A stretch of 52,990 nucleotides of DNA from Paracoccus homiensis (GCF_900111675.1 NZ_FOHO01000020.1:1-52990); one strand, 5' to 3'. Positions 1 through 9,015 are shown, counted from the first letter of the stretch. Translations and numbers: made by a program. Notes: a model not told the origin generated them from the letters alone.

Positions 1-279
1 GACAACGGCCCGGAATACGTCAGTGGCACCCTCATGGAATGGGCCGACAACCGGGGCATTGCCTTGGCATACATCCAGCCCGGAAAGCCTCAGCAGAACG
101 CCTATGTCGAGCGCTACAACCGGACGGTCCGGCACGAATGGCTGGACTTATACATTTTCGAAAGCATCGAAGAGGTCCAGAAGATTGCCACCGAGTGGCT
201 CTGGTCCTACAACCATGAACGCCCGAACATGGGCAACGGCGGGATGACACCTGCACAGAAACTGAAGATGGCCGCATAA
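1..279 (+). CDS. IS3-family transposase, C-terminal part of OrfB (partial)
   Basis: The frame is open from base 1, so the start lies outside the window. The 92 visible residues are the end of the rve-type integrase catalytic core. They include the DNGPE block holding the second acidic catalytic residue, the PGKPQQNAYVERYNR block holding the catalytic Glu, and the closing YNHERPN motif. The protein catalyses cut-and-paste transposition of its element. IS3 elements usually make OrfAB by -1 frameshifting, but that region is not visible here. Confidence 0.9.
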   Translation, partial: DNGPEYVSGTLMEWADNRGIALAYIQPGKPQQNAYVERYNRTVRHEWLDLYIFESIEEVQKIATEWLWSYNHERPNMGNGGMTPAQKLKMAA

Positions 280-320
280 ATTTTACGACCAAGCCCCCGC
301 AAAAACGGGGGGATTACCCC
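1..320 (+). mobile_element. Right end of an IS3-family insertion sequence (partial)
   Basis: The window opens inside an IS3-type transposase. The element seems to end shortly after the transposase stop, near position 316-322. A G/C-rich hairpin (CCCCCG at 294-299 with CGGGGG at 306-311) lies in the terminal region. The boundary is inferred because a different reading frame, that of a restriction endonuclease, becomes recognisable from about 325. The left end and orfA are outside the window, so the inverted repeats cannot be compared. Confidence 0.7.
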
Positions 321-324
321 CCTT

Positions 325-1209
325 GTACTACAGGCTGGTGCCCCTCTTGAAGGTGCTTTTGATGCCCGTTCGCTGTGTCATGGCGTGGTGGTCCCGTTCG
401 AGCAAACGACCCTGGAAAAGGGGCTTGGAGGCTCAAACGAACCCTTCTTGAACAAACCTGCCCGCTACACGCACCTAAACATGGATAACGCCGTTCGACG
501 CGGGAAGGATCGGGAGACACTCGCAAGGCTGATTTCAGTCTTTGAGCAAGTGAACGACCTGGGCAACGGAGACCAAGCGTTGGTTGCAGTGCTCCACCAC
601 ATTCTTCCGATGGAAAGCAGGGTCGTTACCTTCGATGCAGCACGTTTCGGTCAGTTTGTCAGCAAGTCTCGTCTTCTCAAACTGATCGAAATGCTTCTGG
701 CTCAGTCCTGTGAAGGCGAAACCCTCGCGCTTAGCGTGGCGTTGCTCTTTGAACTGATGGCGAAAGGAACCGGGAACGGGCTTGTCATCTCTTCCCATCC
801 GGCAAACCAGAGTGGAGCATCGTCCAAGGAGGTGGCCGACATCGATGTGTTCGAAGCGGACGGGAAGACGCCTCGCCACTGTGCGGAAGCAAAAGACAAA
901 CCCTTCACCCGTGCCGATGTGGACCACGCTGCGGGCAAGGTAGCCGAGGCAGGGCACACAAGCCTGATTTTCATCTATGGCCCGAATGCAAAGACAGGCG
1001 AAAATCTGGCTGCGTTGGTTCAAGAGTATGAGGGCAAAGGCTTTGATCTGACGTTTGTTCCTGCGAGGGCGTTTGCCGAGGGCAACGTGTCGCTTGCCCC
1101 GAGTGTCACACCGGTCGAAGTCGTGGACCTGCTCAATAAACACCTAGCTCTCATGCGGGCAAAGGAAGTGACCATTCAGCACTGCAAGGAAGTGATTGAA
1201 AGGATGTGA
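325..1209 (+). pseudogene. SacI-like type II restriction endonuclease, 5' end removed by the IS
   Basis: The frame stays open upstream of the first usable GTG (385), and the residues read there (DARSLCHGVVVPFE) fit the N-terminal conserved block of SacI-like endonucleases. The gene therefore once began further left and was cut by the IS next to it. The recognisable blocks are DARSLCH, the GGSNEPFLNKPARY region, and a PD-(D/E)xK-like core with DIDVFEADGK followed by AEAKDK (E-x-K). A type II enzyme would cut unmethylated foreign DNA. No partner methyltransferase is in view, so a silent truncated gene would be safe for the cell. Translation from GTG 385 would give 274 aa lacking the first block. 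I recall the SacI family from motif shape only and have not searched it. Confidence 0.6.
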
Positions 1210-1214
1210 TTTCC

Positions 1215-1231
1215 TTGGGCACAGTGCCCAA
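1215..1231. repeat. 17-bp palindrome after the restriction gene remnant
   Basis: TTGGGCAC-A-GTGCCCAA is a perfect palindrome centred on 1223, six bases after the endonuclease stop. It may be an operator or part of a weak terminator. No T-run follows. Confidence 0.4.
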
Positions 1232-1270
1232 ATTCAATCCGGGCAGTGTTTTCTGTACTTATTCTGTGCT

Positions 1271-1310
1271 CAGAAAGAAAAAGGACTTAGCGGATGAACG
1301 CTAAGTCCTT
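1271..1310 (-). terminator. Rho-independent terminator of tRNA-Asn
   Basis: A perfect 12-bp stem (1281-1292 with 1299-1310) and a 6-nt loop are followed, reading on the minus strand, by TTTCTTTCT. It lies 9 bases past the CCA end of the tRNA-Asn gene. Confidence 0.85.
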
Positions 1311-1318
1311 GAAATCTT

Positions 1319-1393
1319 TGGCTCCGGCGGTAGGGATCGAACCTACGACCAATTGATTAACAGTCAACTGCTCTACCGCTGAGCTACGCCGGA
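1319..1393 (-). tRNA. tRNA-Asn (anticodon GTT)
   Basis: A 75-nt cloverleaf with a 7-bp acceptor stem (TCCGGCG with CGCCGGA), D arm AGCTCAGCGGTAGAGC, anticodon loop CTGTTAA reading GTT, T arm with GGTTCGATCC, and an encoded CCA. The IS and restriction gene lie on its 3' side, which is where islands commonly insert. Confidence 0.95.
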
Positions 1394-1463
1394 ACACGAG
1401 GCGGGGTATAGCTATAGTGGCGGGGGCTGTCCAGAGGGGTTGCGACAGTTTTTTCACAGTTTT

Positions 1464-2327
1464 TTACGGCAGATGGAAGCGCGCGGTTTCGGCCAGTTCG
1501 GGCTGGGCTTTGACAGCACCGAGACTGGTCAGTGCGACCAGATGAGCCAGGACATTTCTGCGGGCTGCGGGCCGAAGATGCGGTGGAACGTCGTAGATTC
1601 GGGCCGCAAGCTCGGCGGCGGTTGCGGGTCCGCTGCGCAGGGTGGACAGGATCTGTGCTGTGCGGTCTCGGCGATGTCGGGCAAGCTCATCCAGCCGCGT
1701 GGCGGGATCCTCGATCGGATCGCCATGGGCCGGCAGCAGACGCGCGGGTGACAGACCAAGAATCAGATCAAGTGAGCGAAAGTAATCGGCTAGATCTCCG
1801 TCAGGGGGCGAGATCAGCGTACTGGACCAGCCCATGACGATATCGCCGCAGAACAAAGTGTCATTCCACAGAAACGACAGGTGGTTGCCGCAATGGCCGG
1901 GCGTGTGGATCGCACGAAGGCACCATTCGTCTGTCTGGACGATGCTGTCATGGGCAAGTCGGACATCGGGTGCGAAGGACATGTCCATGCCTTCGCCGCC
2001 GCCGATCAGCCCCGAGGCGGCCAATTGCTGCATCACCGGTGATCGGCCCGACAGCGCCGGCCCGAAGGCATGGACGGGCGCGCCGGTTTCGCGGGCCAGC
2101 CGGGCGGTGCCCGCGCTGTGGTCCAGATGCGAATGGGTCACGAAGATATGGCTGATCCGCCCTTGCCCTGCGCGGATGATCGCGGCGATATGGTCGGGAT
2201 CGTCGGGGCCGGGGTCGATGACCGCTATCTGCTGGTCCCCGATCAGGAATGTATTGGTTCCCGGCCCGGTCAGGGGCGAGGGATTGGCGGCCAGGATGCG
2301 TCGCGGCTGGGTCACGGTCGTGGTCAT
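1464..2327 (-). CDS. MBL-fold metallo-hydrolase (LACTB2 / glyoxalase II-like)
   Basis: The 287-aa protein has the metallo-beta-lactamase fold. A two-metal site is seen in THSHLDHSAG (HxHxDH, about residues 84-93), in TPGHCGNH (third metal His), in FCGD (bridging Asp) and in LPAHGDP (last His). The C-terminal 60 residues form a winged-helix-like region, as in LACTB2-type hydrolases. It probably hydrolyses a thioester or phosphodiester in the cytoplasm, but the substrate cannot be told from sequence. It is divergent from the sensor kinase gene, 34 bp away, so the two promoters must overlap. Confidence 0.85.
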   Translation of the reverse strand: MTTTVTQPRRILAANPSPLTGPGTNTFLIGDQQIAVIDPGPDDPDHIAAIIRAGQGRISHIFVTHSHLDHSAGTARLARETGAPVHAFGPALSGRSPVMQQLAASGLIGGGEGMDMSFAPDVRLAHDSIVQTDEWCLRAIHTPGHCGNHLSFLWNDTLFCGDIVMGWSSTLISPPDGDLADYFRSLDLILGLSPARLLPAHGDPIEDPATRLDELARHRRDRTAQILSTLRSGPATAAELAARIYDVPPHLRPAARRNVLAHLVALTSLGAVKAQPELAETARFHLP

Positions 2328-2361
2328 CCGGCAAGCCTAGGACGGGACAGGCGGGTTGACC

Positions 2362-3717
2362 ATGGCGAATACGACCGAGATGGGCTGGCTGAAGCGATTG
2401 TTTCCGCGCGGGCTTTACGGCCGGGCCGCGCTGATCATGATCCTGCCGATCGTGGTGGTGACCGTGGTCGTCACGGTCGTCTTCCTTCAGCGCCATTTCG
2501 AGGGCGTGACGCGGCAGATGACCGGCAGCATGGCGCGCGAGTTGAGCTTCGTGATCAACCGCATGGACCGCACCGAAAATTCGGCCCGCGCGTTGCTGGC
2601 GGGCAAGACCATCGCGCAGCCGCTGGATCTGGATCTGCAGATGCCGGCGCCGGTGCATCATGGCGACACTCGGCTGTTCTATGATTTTTCGGGGCGCGTC
2701 GTGATCGAGGAGCTGCGCGAACGGATGCCCAATATCCGCGCCATCGACCTTGCCACCGACGACAAGCGGGTCGTCGTGACCATGGAGGGCCCGTTCGAGC
2801 CCTATTCCCTGTCTTTCGACCGGCGGCGGGTCAGTGCCTCGAACCCGCATCAATTGCTGGTGCTGATGGTGGTCACCTCGCTGCTGATGGGGGCGATTGC
2901 GGTGATCTTTCTGCGCAATCAGCTGCGTCCGATCCGTCGGCTGGCGCGCGCGGCCGAGGAATATGGCAAGGGCCGAATCGTGCCCTATCGCATCGGCGGC
3001 GCGGTCGAGGTGCGCAGCGCGGGCGCGGCCTTTCTGGACATGCGCAACCGGCTGGAACGTCAGAACGAACAGCGCAAGGTGATGATGTCGGGCATCAGCC
3101 ACGATCTGCGCACGCCGTTGACGCGGCTGCGGCTGGGCATGTCGATGATCGGTCCCGACATGCCCCCCGACGCCGAGGATATCGCCGCGATGGAGGCTGA
3201 TATCGCCGAGATGAACCGCATGGTGGACGGCTTTCTTGACTACGCGCGCGAGGATGCGCAGGAAAGCGCGGCGCAATCGGTTTTCGTGGCCGAGTTTCTT
3301 GAAGGCATCGTTGCCGACGCACAGCGCGCGGGCCAGCAGGTGTCGCTGTTGCAGGTCAGTGGCGATGCGCAGGGGCAGGCCATGTTCCGGCCCGAAATGC
3401 TGCGCCGTGCGGTCGACAATCTGCTGGGCAATGCCGTGCGCTACGGTTCGCGCGCGGAGATCGACGCGACCATCGGCCCGCGCAGTCTGCGGATCGGGAT
3501 CGAGGATGACGGGCCGGGCATCCCCGAAGAAAGCCTGGATGCGGCGATGCGGCCCTTTACCCGGCTGGATGCGGCCCGGAACCGCAACAGTGGACAGGGC
3601 GCCGGGCTGGGCCTGGCGATCGCTGCGGATGTCGCACGGGGACATGGCGGGCAATTGCGGCTGGGGCGCGGATCGCGTCTGGGCGGGCTGCGGGCCGAAA
3701 TCGTGATTCCGCGCTGA
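2362..3717 (+). CDS. Sensor histidine kinase of the EnvZ/ChvG type
   Basis: The 451-aa inner-membrane kinase has a first transmembrane segment near residues 20-42, a periplasmic sensor of about 130 residues, a second segment near 170-195, a HAMP linker, and a HisKA box with the phospho-acceptor in SGISHDLRTPLTRL (His247). It has the ATP-binding boxes N (DNLLGNAVRYG), G1 (EDDGPGIP) and G2 (GAGLGLAI). It should phosphorylate an OmpR-family regulator, which is not in this window. The start is ATG 2362. A TTG two codons upstream is possible but less likely. The 34-bp gap to the divergent hydrolase leaves little room for regulation. Confidence 0.88.
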   Translation: MANTTEMGWLKRLFPRGLYGRAALIMILPIVVVTVVVTVVFLQRHFEGVTRQMTGSMARELSFVINRMDRTENSARALLAGKTIAQPLDLDLQMPAPVHHGDTRLFYDFSGRVVIEELRERMPNIRAIDLATDDKRVVVTMEGPFEPYSLSFDRRRVSASNPHQLLVLMVVTSLLMGAIAVIFLRNQLRPIRRLARAAEEYGKGRIVPYRIGGAVEVRSAGAAFLDMRNRLERQNEQRKVMMSGISHDLRTPLTRLRLGMSMIGPDMPPDAEDIAAMEADIAEMNRMVDGFLDYAREDAQESAAQSVFVAEFLEGIVADAQRAGQQVSLLQVSGDAQGQAMFRPEMLRRAVDNLLGNAVRYGSRAEIDATIGPRSLRIGIEDDGPGIPEESLDAAMRPFTRLDAARNRNSGQGAGLGLAIAADVARGHGGQLRLGRGSRLGGLRAEIVIPR

Positions 3718-3779
3718 TCGCGCAGATCCGGTGGCCCGCCGCGCGGGGCGGCAAAATATGTGGTATTGTCGGGGTCATA

Positions 3780-3807
3780 TTGAACGCGGTTGCGCGGCCC
3801 CCTAGAT
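3780..3807 (+). promoter_or_regulatory. Heat-shock (sigma-32/RpoH) type promoter of lon
   Basis: TTGAAC (3780-3785), a 12-bp spacer and CCCCCTAGAT (3798-3807) match the RpoH pattern CTTGAA...CCCCAT. It sits 70 bp before the lon start, and lon is a classical heat-shock gene. The call is by eye. Confidence 0.6.
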
Positions 3808-3877
3808 TGATCCGACGCAGGGATCACGAGTTGCCGTCTTTGGGGGCCGTGATCTCGGGCAGGAAAGGAACGCAAGT

Positions 3878-6295
3878 ATGAACGATTTCGCTTCTCAGAC
3901 CTATCCGGTGTTGCCGCTGCGGGACATCGTGGTCTTTCCGCACATGATCGTGCCTCTGTTCGTGGGCCGCGAGAAATCGGTTCGCGCGCTGGAGGCGGTG
4001 ATGGAATCGGACCGCCCGATTCTGCTGGCCGCGCAGAAGGACGCCTCGATCGACGAACCCGACGAGGATGGGATCTACCGCGCCGGTGTGCTGGCCAATG
4101 TGCTGCAACTGCTGAAGCTGCCCGACGGCACCGTGAAGGTTCTGGTCGAAGGCCAGGAACGCGTCGAGATCACCGAATTCGTCCCCAACGAAGACCATTT
4201 CGAGGCCGGCGCCGTCGTGCTGGATGAGGTCGATGGCGACGAGGCCACGGTGACCGCGCTGGTCCGCACGGTTGCCGAGGAATTCGAACGCTATGTGAAG
4301 GTTCGCAAGAACATTCCCGAAGAGGTCGTGACCGCCGTCGCCGATGCCAAAGAGCCCGGCAAGCTGGCAGATCTGGTCGCAGGCCATATGGGGATCGAGC
4401 TGGACAAGAAGCAGGACCTTCTTGGCACGCTCGACATCTCGGTCCGGCTGGAAAAGATCTATGGCCTGATGCAGGGCGAAATGTCGGTTCTGCAGGTCGA
4501 AAAGAAGATCAAGTCGCGCGTCAAGACCCAGATGGAGAAGACGCAGCGCGAGTATTACCTGAATGAGCAGATGAAGGCCATTCAGAAGGAACTGGGCGAT
4601 GGCGAGGACGGTCAGAACGAGATCGCCGAACTGGAAGAAAAGATCGCCGAAACGAAATTCAGCAAGGAGGCCCGCGAAAAGGCCGATGCCGAGCTGAAAA
4701 AGCTGAAATCCATGTCCCCGATGTCGGCCGAGGCCACGGTCAGCCGGAACTATCTTGACTGGCTGCTGTCGCTGCCCTGGGGCGTGAAATCGCGCACCAA
4801 GAAGGATCTCGGCAAGGCCGAACAGGTTCTGGATGCCGATCACTATGGCCTTGAAAAGGTCAAGGAACGCATCGTCGAATACCTGGCCGTGCAGTCGCGC
4901 AGTCAAAAGCTGAAAGGCCCGATCCTGTCGCTGGTCGGCCCTCCGGGCGTGGGCAAGACCTCGTTGGGACGGTCGATCGCCAAGGCGACGGGGCGTGAAT
5001 TCATCCGCATCAGCCTGGGCGGCGTGCGCGACGAATCGGAAATCCGCGGCCACCGCCGCACCTATATCGGCTCGATGCCGGGCAAGATCATCCAGGCCCT
5101 GAAGAAGGCCAAGACGACGAACCCGCTGATCCTGCTGGATGAAATCGACAAGATGGGCCAGGATTTCCGCGGCGACCCTGCCAGCGCGATGCTGGAGGTG
5201 CTGGATCCCGAACAGAACTCGACCTTCGTGGACCACTATCTTGAAGTGGAATACGATCTGTCGAACGTCATGTTCGTGACCACGGCCAACAGCTATAACA
5301 TGCCCGGCCCGCTGCTGGACCGGATGGAGATCATCCCGCTGTCGGGCTATACCGAGGATGAAAAGCGCGAGATCGCCAAGGGTCACCTGCTGGATAAACA
5401 GATCAAGGCCAACGGCCTGCGCAAGGGCGAATTCAGCGTGACCGACGAGGCGCTTACCCATGTGATCCGCTATTACACCCGCGAAGCCGGGGTGCGGTCG
5501 CTGGAACGCGAAATCGCCAAGCTGGCCCGCAAGGCCGTGACCGAGATCCTGAAGGGCAAGGTCAAATCGGTCGAGGTGACGCCCGAAAAGGCCGAGGAAT
5601 ATCTGGGTGTGCGCCGCCACCGCTATGGCCTGGCCGAGAAAGAGGATCAGGTCGGTGTCGTGACGGGCCTGGCCTGGACCTCGGTCGGGGGCGATCTTCT
5701 GCAGATCGAGGCGCTGAAACTGCCGGGCAAGGGCCGGATGAAGACCACCGGCAAGCTGGGCGATGTGATGAAGGAATCCATCGACGCGGCGTCCAGCTTT
5801 GTCCGTTCGATCTCGCCCGAGATCGGAGTCAAGCCGCCGGAATTCGACAAGCGGGACATCCACGTCCACGTTCCGGAAGGTGCCACGCCCAAGGATGGGC
5901 CCTCGGCTGGGATCGGCATGGTCACGTCGGTCGTTTCGGTGATGACCGGCATTCCGGTTCGCAAGGATGTCGCCATGACTGGCGAGGTGACGTTGCGCGG
6001 CAATGTTCTGGCCATCGGTGGGTTGAAGGAAAAGCTGCTGGCGGCCTTGCGCGGCGGGATCAAGACCGTTCTGATCCCGGCTGATAACGAAAAGGATCTG
6101 GCCGACATCCCCGAGAATGTGAAACAGGGGCTGCAGATCATTCCCGTCAGCAATGTCCGCGAAGTGCTGAAACATGCGCTGATCCGGATGCCCGAAGCCG
6201 TCGAATGGGACGAAGAGGCCGAAGAGGCCGCCGAGGCGGCCCGTGTCGCCGCCCGTCGCGACGGGGCCTCGGGCGGCGGTGCAGTTGCACACTAA
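3878..6295 (+). CDS. lon: ATP-dependent Lon protease (La)
   Basis: This 805-aa protein is a full-length cytoplasmic LonA. It unfolds and degrades misfolded and regulatory proteins. The N-terminal substrate-binding domain (about 1-200, [20 protein letters not shown]) is followed by a helical segment, the AAA+ module with Walker [10 protein letters not shown] (354-362) and Walker [10 protein letters not shown], and the protease domain with catalytic Ser676 in PKDGPSAG and Lys719 in GGLKEKL. AGGAAAGGA lies 7 bases before the ATG. A heat-shock-like promoter is upstream and a strong terminator follows, so the gene is a single unit. The Glu/Ala-rich C-terminal tail is usual in this group. Confidence 0.98.
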   Translation: MNDFASQTYPVLPLRDIVVFPHMIVPLFVGREKSVRALEAVMESDRPILLAAQKDASIDEPDEDGIYRAGVLANVLQLLKLPDGTVKVLVEGQERVEITEFVPNEDHFEAGAVVLDEVDGDEATVTALVRTVAEEFERYVKVRKNIPEEVVTAVADAKEPGKLADLVAGHMGIELDKKQDLLGTLDISVRLEKIYGLMQGEMSVLQVEKKIKSRVKTQMEKTQREYYLNEQMKAIQKELGDGEDGQNEIAELEEKIAETKFSKEAREKADAELKKLKSMSPMSAEATVSRNYLDWLLSLPWGVKSRTKKDLGKAEQVLDADHYGLEKVKERIVEYLAVQSRSQKLKGPILSLVGPPGVGKTSLGRSIAKATGREFIRISLGGVRDESEIRGHRRTYIGSMPGKIIQALKKAKTTNPLILLDEIDKMGQDFRGDPASAMLEVLDPEQNSTFVDHYLEVEYDLSNVMFVTTANSYNMPGPLLDRMEIIPLSGYTEDEKREIAKGHLLDKQIKANGLRKGEFSVTDEALTHVIRYYTREAGVRSLEREIAKLARKAVTEILKGKVKSVEVTPEKAEEYLGVRRHRYGLAEKEDQVGVVTGLAWTSVGGDLLQIEALKLPGKGRMKTTGKLGDVMKESIDAASSFVRSISPEIGVKPPEFDKRDIHVHVPEGATPKDGPSAGIGMVTSVVSVMTGIPVRKDVAMTGEVTLRGNVLAIGGLKEKLLAALRGGIKTVLIPADNEKDLADIPENVKQGLQIIPVSNVREVLKHALIRMPEAVEWDEEAEEAAEAARVAARRDGASGGGAVAH

Positions 6296-6319
6296 GCTGC
6301 AGATTATGCAGTAAATTTT

Positions 6320-6360
6320 GGGCCAAGCCGAAAAAACTCGGCTTGGCCCGTTTGATTTTG
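6320..6360 (+). terminator. Rho-independent terminator after lon
   Basis: An 11-bp perfect stem GGGCCAAGCCG (6320-6330) / CGGCTTGGCCC (6339-6349) with an 8-nt loop is followed by GTTTGATTTT. Confidence 0.9.
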
Positions 6361-6380
6361 GCGACTTGCGCGATTCATCG

Positions 6381-6395
6381 TTGACGCAGCGTCAA
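6381..6395. repeat. Palindrome TTGACG-CAG-CGTCAA before the HU-like gene
   Basis: A perfect 6-3-6 inverted repeat lies 50 bp before the HU-like start. It could be an operator. The TTGACG half also resembles a -35 box, but no -10 box is at the proper distance. Confidence 0.3.
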
Positions 6396-6444
6396 TACCG
6401 CATCAACCTTAATACTGAACAAAGTTGTTTTGTGGAGGTGTGAT

Positions 6445-6765
6445 ATGGTTAGCAAGTCCGGCAGAAGGTCACCTTCGGAACAGGCTGCGGTCGTCCATGC
6501 CAACCCGCAGCCGGCGCAGGTGGTTCAGAAAAAGGATTTCGTCGATCGCGTCGTCGCCGCGACGGGCGCGAAAAGGGCCGAGGCCCGCCCGATCATCGAT
6601 GCGACGCTGGAACAGCTGGGCGAGGCGCTGGCCGCGGGATGCACGCTGGCGGTGCCGCCACTTGGGCGTGCCCGCGTCAATCTGGAAAAGGATCAGCGCG
6701 GCGGTGACGTGATCACACTGCGCCTGCGCCGTCGCCCGACGGGTGGCCGGTCCGCGGATGAATGA
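6445..6765 (+). CDS. HU/IHF-family nucleoid DNA-binding protein (HU-like)
   Basis: The 106-aa protein has the HU fold: helices KKDFVDRVVAATGAKRAEA and the dimerising helix ATLEQLGEALAAGCTLAVPPLGRARVNLEK, with a short arginine-rich beta arm (RLRRRPTGG). The N-terminal extension of about 25 residues and the lack of the canonical RNPxTG arm tip set it apart from housekeeping HU. It should bend or coat chromosomal DNA. The start is ATG 6445 because GGAGGTG lies 4 bases upstream; an upstream TTG has no such site. It stands between lon and tRNA-Val, an arrangement I associate with Rhodobacterales. Confidence 0.85.
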   Translation: MVSKSGRRSPSEQAAVVHANPQPAQVVQKKDFVDRVVAATGAKRAEARPIIDATLEQLGEALAAGCTLAVPPLGRARVNLEKDQRGGDVITLRLRRRPTGGRSADE

Positions 6766-6843
6766 GGCGCGGAAAATCCGTCGCGACCGTGCTGTTATTG
6801 GGGCTTGCGAGCCCTTTGCTATGCTGCTAAACGCTCCTCCCAC

Positions 6844-6918
6844 GGGTGATTAGCTCAGCGGTAGAGCGCTTCGTTCACATCGAAGATGTCAGCGGTTCAA
6901 ATCCGTTATCACCCACCA
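6844..6918 (+). tRNA. tRNA-Val (anticodon CAC)
   Basis: A 75-nt cloverleaf: acceptor GGGTGAT / ATCACCC, D arm AGCTCAGCGGTAGAGC, anticodon loop TTCACAT reading CAC, T arm with GGTTCAAATCC, and an encoded CCA. A second tRNA-Val with another anticodon lies 0.65 kb downstream. Confidence 0.95.
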
Positions 6919-6987
6919 TTTTTCCTTGCTTCCGCACCCAGATGCCGCCAAATGGCCGCCTTTATTGGCGACTTTGGCCGGGGCGGT

Positions 6988-7542
6988 ATGGCATATCCCG
7001 ATCTGTATCTGATGCGTCACGGCGAAACCGAATGGAATGTCGCCGGGCGGCTGCAAGGACGGCTGGATTCGCCGCTGACACCGCGCGGGATTCGGCAGGC
7101 ACAGCGTCAGCACGACCTGATCGGAAATCTGCATCTGGATCGCTATAGCAGTCCGCAGCCCCGGGCGGTGCTGACGGCGCAAACGGTCTTCGGCACCACC
7201 GATTTCGCACAGGATGACCGTCTGGCCGAAATCGACGTCGGCGATTTCACCGGCCTAAGCCTGCCGGAACTGCAATCCAGTCACCCGCAGGTTTTCAAGA
7301 ATACCGGCATCTTCTGGTATGATCGCACCCCCAATGGCGAGCGTTTCGCGCAGTTGCAGCACCGCGTGACGGCCTTTCTGCGCGATCTGTCCGGGCCCGC
7401 CATGGTCGTGACCCACGGCGTGACGCTGCGCATGCTGCGCCTTGTCGCGATGGCTTGGCCAATGGATCGGCTGGCCGAACTGACGGTCGAGCAAGGCGCC
7501 GTTCATATCGTTCGAAATTGCCGACATGAGGTCTGGCGTTAG
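6988..7542 (+). CDS. Histidine phosphatase family protein (phosphoglycerate mutase-like)
   Basis: The 184-aa enzyme shows the branch-1 histidine phosphatase signature LMRHGETEWN, with the nucleophilic His in RHGE, and the second catalytic His in VVTHGVTLRMLR. Glu in LAEIDVGDFTG is the likely proton donor. It removes phosphate from a small metabolite or sugar phosphate, and the substrate is open. The reading frame is open back into tRNA-Val(CAC), but ATG 6988 is the sensible start because residues before it lack family likeness. It lies between the two tRNA-Val genes and belongs to the host. Confidence 0.87.
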   Translation: MAYPDLYLMRHGETEWNVAGRLQGRLDSPLTPRGIRQAQRQHDLIGNLHLDRYSSPQPRAVLTAQTVFGTTDFAQDDRLAEIDVGDFTGLSLPELQSSHPQVFKNTGIFWYDRTPNGERFAQLQHRVTAFLRDLSGPAMVVTHGVTLRMLRLVAMAWPMDRLAELTVEQGAVHIVRNCRHEVWR

Positions 7543-7572
7543 GCAGAACTTCCGGCTAAAAGCGCCGCTATC

Positions 7573-7648
<76 letters not shown>

Positions 7649-7696
7649 TTTAACTACAGCCAGCATAGCGATTTTATTTCTGCGTGTCATCAAAAT

Positions 7697-7708
7697 AAGA
7701 AGTGCGCT
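7697..7708. repeat. Candidate integrase arm-type site, left copy
   Basis: The 12-mer AAGAAGTGCGCT lies 49 bp inside attL and is repeated exactly at 52720-52731, close to attR. The first ten bases also occur at 23871 (AAGAAGTGCG), so a chance component cannot be excluded. Confidence 0.5.
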
Positions 7709-7722
7709 GTGGTCAATCGTCG

Positions 7723-8718
7723 CTATTTCACGACCCTGAGATGTCCAATTTCCAGCGCCTCAGCGGCGGCTGACATGTGGTCTGGCGCGAATCGAGCGTA
7801 GACGCGTTCGGTGATCGACGTATTCGAGTGCCCCAGGTATTGGCTGATCATGTGCATCGGCACGCCCCGCGCAGCCATGCGGACAGCGGCGGTGTGGCGC
7901 AGCGTGTGCGGCGTAACGTCCTTCAAGCCAGCGTTGGCTACAGTTGACGCAAAGCCTTTCCTTATCGACTTCACCGGCCCGCCTGCCCATTCCACAACAT
8001 AGTCCGTCAAGGCGGCGTCGGCGGCGACAGACAGGCTTGCCCGCAAGGTGCTGTTCATCGGAACGACTGCCCTGCCTTTGCGCGGCCCGCTGGCGTCAAC
8101 TCGCAGGTTGATCTGGTTTCTGTCGAAGTCAACGCGATCCCATGTCAGTTCCAGGATTGCCCCGACCCTGCCTGCCGTCGTCAGCATGAGCAGAATGGCG
8201 ACCCGAATGTGAGGTTCCGCGTCCGCCGCGATCAGCTTGGCAATCTCTGCGTCTGTCAGGTAGCGGTCTTTCGGCGCGGGCTTCTGCGGCAATTCGATAT
8301 TCGGCGACCGATCAATCAGGCTGGACTTTTCAGCCCACCGGCAGACAAGGCGCAGGTGGCCTAACTCGGTCCAGACGGTTCCGACTGATCGCCCCGCCGC
8401 GATGCGGTCGCGTGAGTATTTACGGCAGTCATTAACCGTCACTTGGTCCGGGCGCATTTCACCGAAGAACGGCAGCAGCGCCTTGCCTGTGTGGCCTAGC
8501 GTTTCTGCGATGGGCCTGCCGTCCTTTTCCTCGCGATACATGCCCCAAAGATCCGCGATCAGATGACCGGATGGGCGGGCGGTTTCCCGTCGAAAAACGT
8601 CTCGGCCTTCCGCCTCTGCGCTCTGCTGGGTTTTTGCTTTGAGCCTGTATCTGCGGCGCTTGCCGTCATCTTCCGTCCATGTGACGACATACTTTCCATT
8701 GAGTTTGCCGATCCGCAT
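7723..8718 (-). CDS. int: Tyrosine-family site-specific integrase
   Basis: The 331-aa recombinase inserts and excises the phage at tRNA-Val. The N-terminal part (MRIGKLNGKYVVTW...) is an arm/SAM-like DNA-binding region. The catalytic half shows Arg in TTAGRVGAILELTW, HxxR in TPHTLRHTAAVRM, His in YLGHSNTS, and the nucleophile Tyr307 in RVYARFAP. The start is ATG 8718 with GGAGG upstream; the frame is open further but overlaps excisionase there. It is transcribed towards attL, 75 bp from the core. Its 5' end overlaps the excisionase gene by 160 bp, so both come from the leftward message. Confidence 0.95.
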   Translation of the reverse strand: MRIGKLNGKYVVTWTEDDGKRRRYRLKAKTQQSAEAEGRDVFRRETARPSGHLIADLWGMYREEKDGRPIAETLGHTGKALLPFFGEMRPDQVTVNDCRKYSRDRIAAGRSVGTVWTELGHLRLVCRWAEKSSLIDRSPNIELPQKPAPKDRYLTDAEIAKLIAADAEPHIRVAILLMLTTAGRVGAILELTWDRVDFDRNQINLRVDASGPRKGRAVVPMNSTLRASLSVAADAALTDYVVEWAGGPVKSIRKGFASTVANAGLKDVTPHTLRHTAAVRMAARGVPMHMISQYLGHSNTSITERVYARFAPDHMSAAAEALEIGHLRVVK

Positions 8719-8867
8719 TCGTAATCCTCCACGGTCTGCTGAGTGACGCGCATCATGCGCCCGACGCGAAAGGCGGGCAACTCGCCGTTTCGGATCATTG
8801 CCCGGACAGTTTCCGCGCTGCACCCCCAGCGATCCGCAAGCATATCGGGTGTGTAGGGCCGTCCCAT
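8559..8867 (-). CDS. Excisionase-like HTH protein (AlpA/MerR-type winged helix)
   Basis: The 102-aa protein begins with a helix-turn-helix of the excisionase type: YTPDMLADRWGCSAETVRAMIRNGELPAFRVGRMMRVTQQTVEDYE, read as consecutive helix, turn and wing. A Lys/Arg/Ser-rich tail of about 50 residues follows. It should bend att DNA and steer the integrase towards excision. The start is ATG 8867, with AAGGGGGA upstream. The long overlap with the integrase start is unusual and suggests coupled synthesis. Confidence 0.75.
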   Translation of the reverse strand: MGRPYTPDMLADRWGCSAETVRAMIRNGELPAFRVGRMMRVTQQTVEDYECGSANSMESMSSHGRKMTASAADTGSKQKPSRAQRRKAETFFDGKPPAHPVI

Positions 8868-8868
8868 G

Positions 8869-9015
8869 CTATTCCCCCTTCTGTGCGAGGGCGTCACCCT
8901 CCACATGCTTCTGCGCCTCGGCGTCCAGCGGCGATTGCGTCAGGATCGCCAACAGCGTGCGGCGTTGATATTCAGCCCGAGCGCGGGCCAAGTCTGCGAT
9001 GATCTGGTTACGCAT
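8869..9015 (-). CDS. Small hypothetical phage protein (48 aa)
   Basis: This is a short, mostly helical, charged protein (MRNQIIADLARARAEYQRRT...). Its ATG overlaps the last codons of the upstream gene and its stop lies 2 bases before excisionase, so it is a link in the coupled operon. Function unknown. Confidence 0.6.
   Translation of the reverse strand: MRNQIIADLARARAEYQRRTLLAILTQSPLDAEAQKHVEGDALAQKGE

Noticed and set aside
2356..2361. TTG start of the sensor kinase
   Set aside because: It adds two residues only, with no better RBS than ATG 2362.
3824..6292. Long open frame (822 codons) antisense to lon
   Set aside because: It mirrors the lon coding frame, as is common in GC-rich DNA, and its residues (Asp/His/Leu/Gln-rich, no motif) show no domain.
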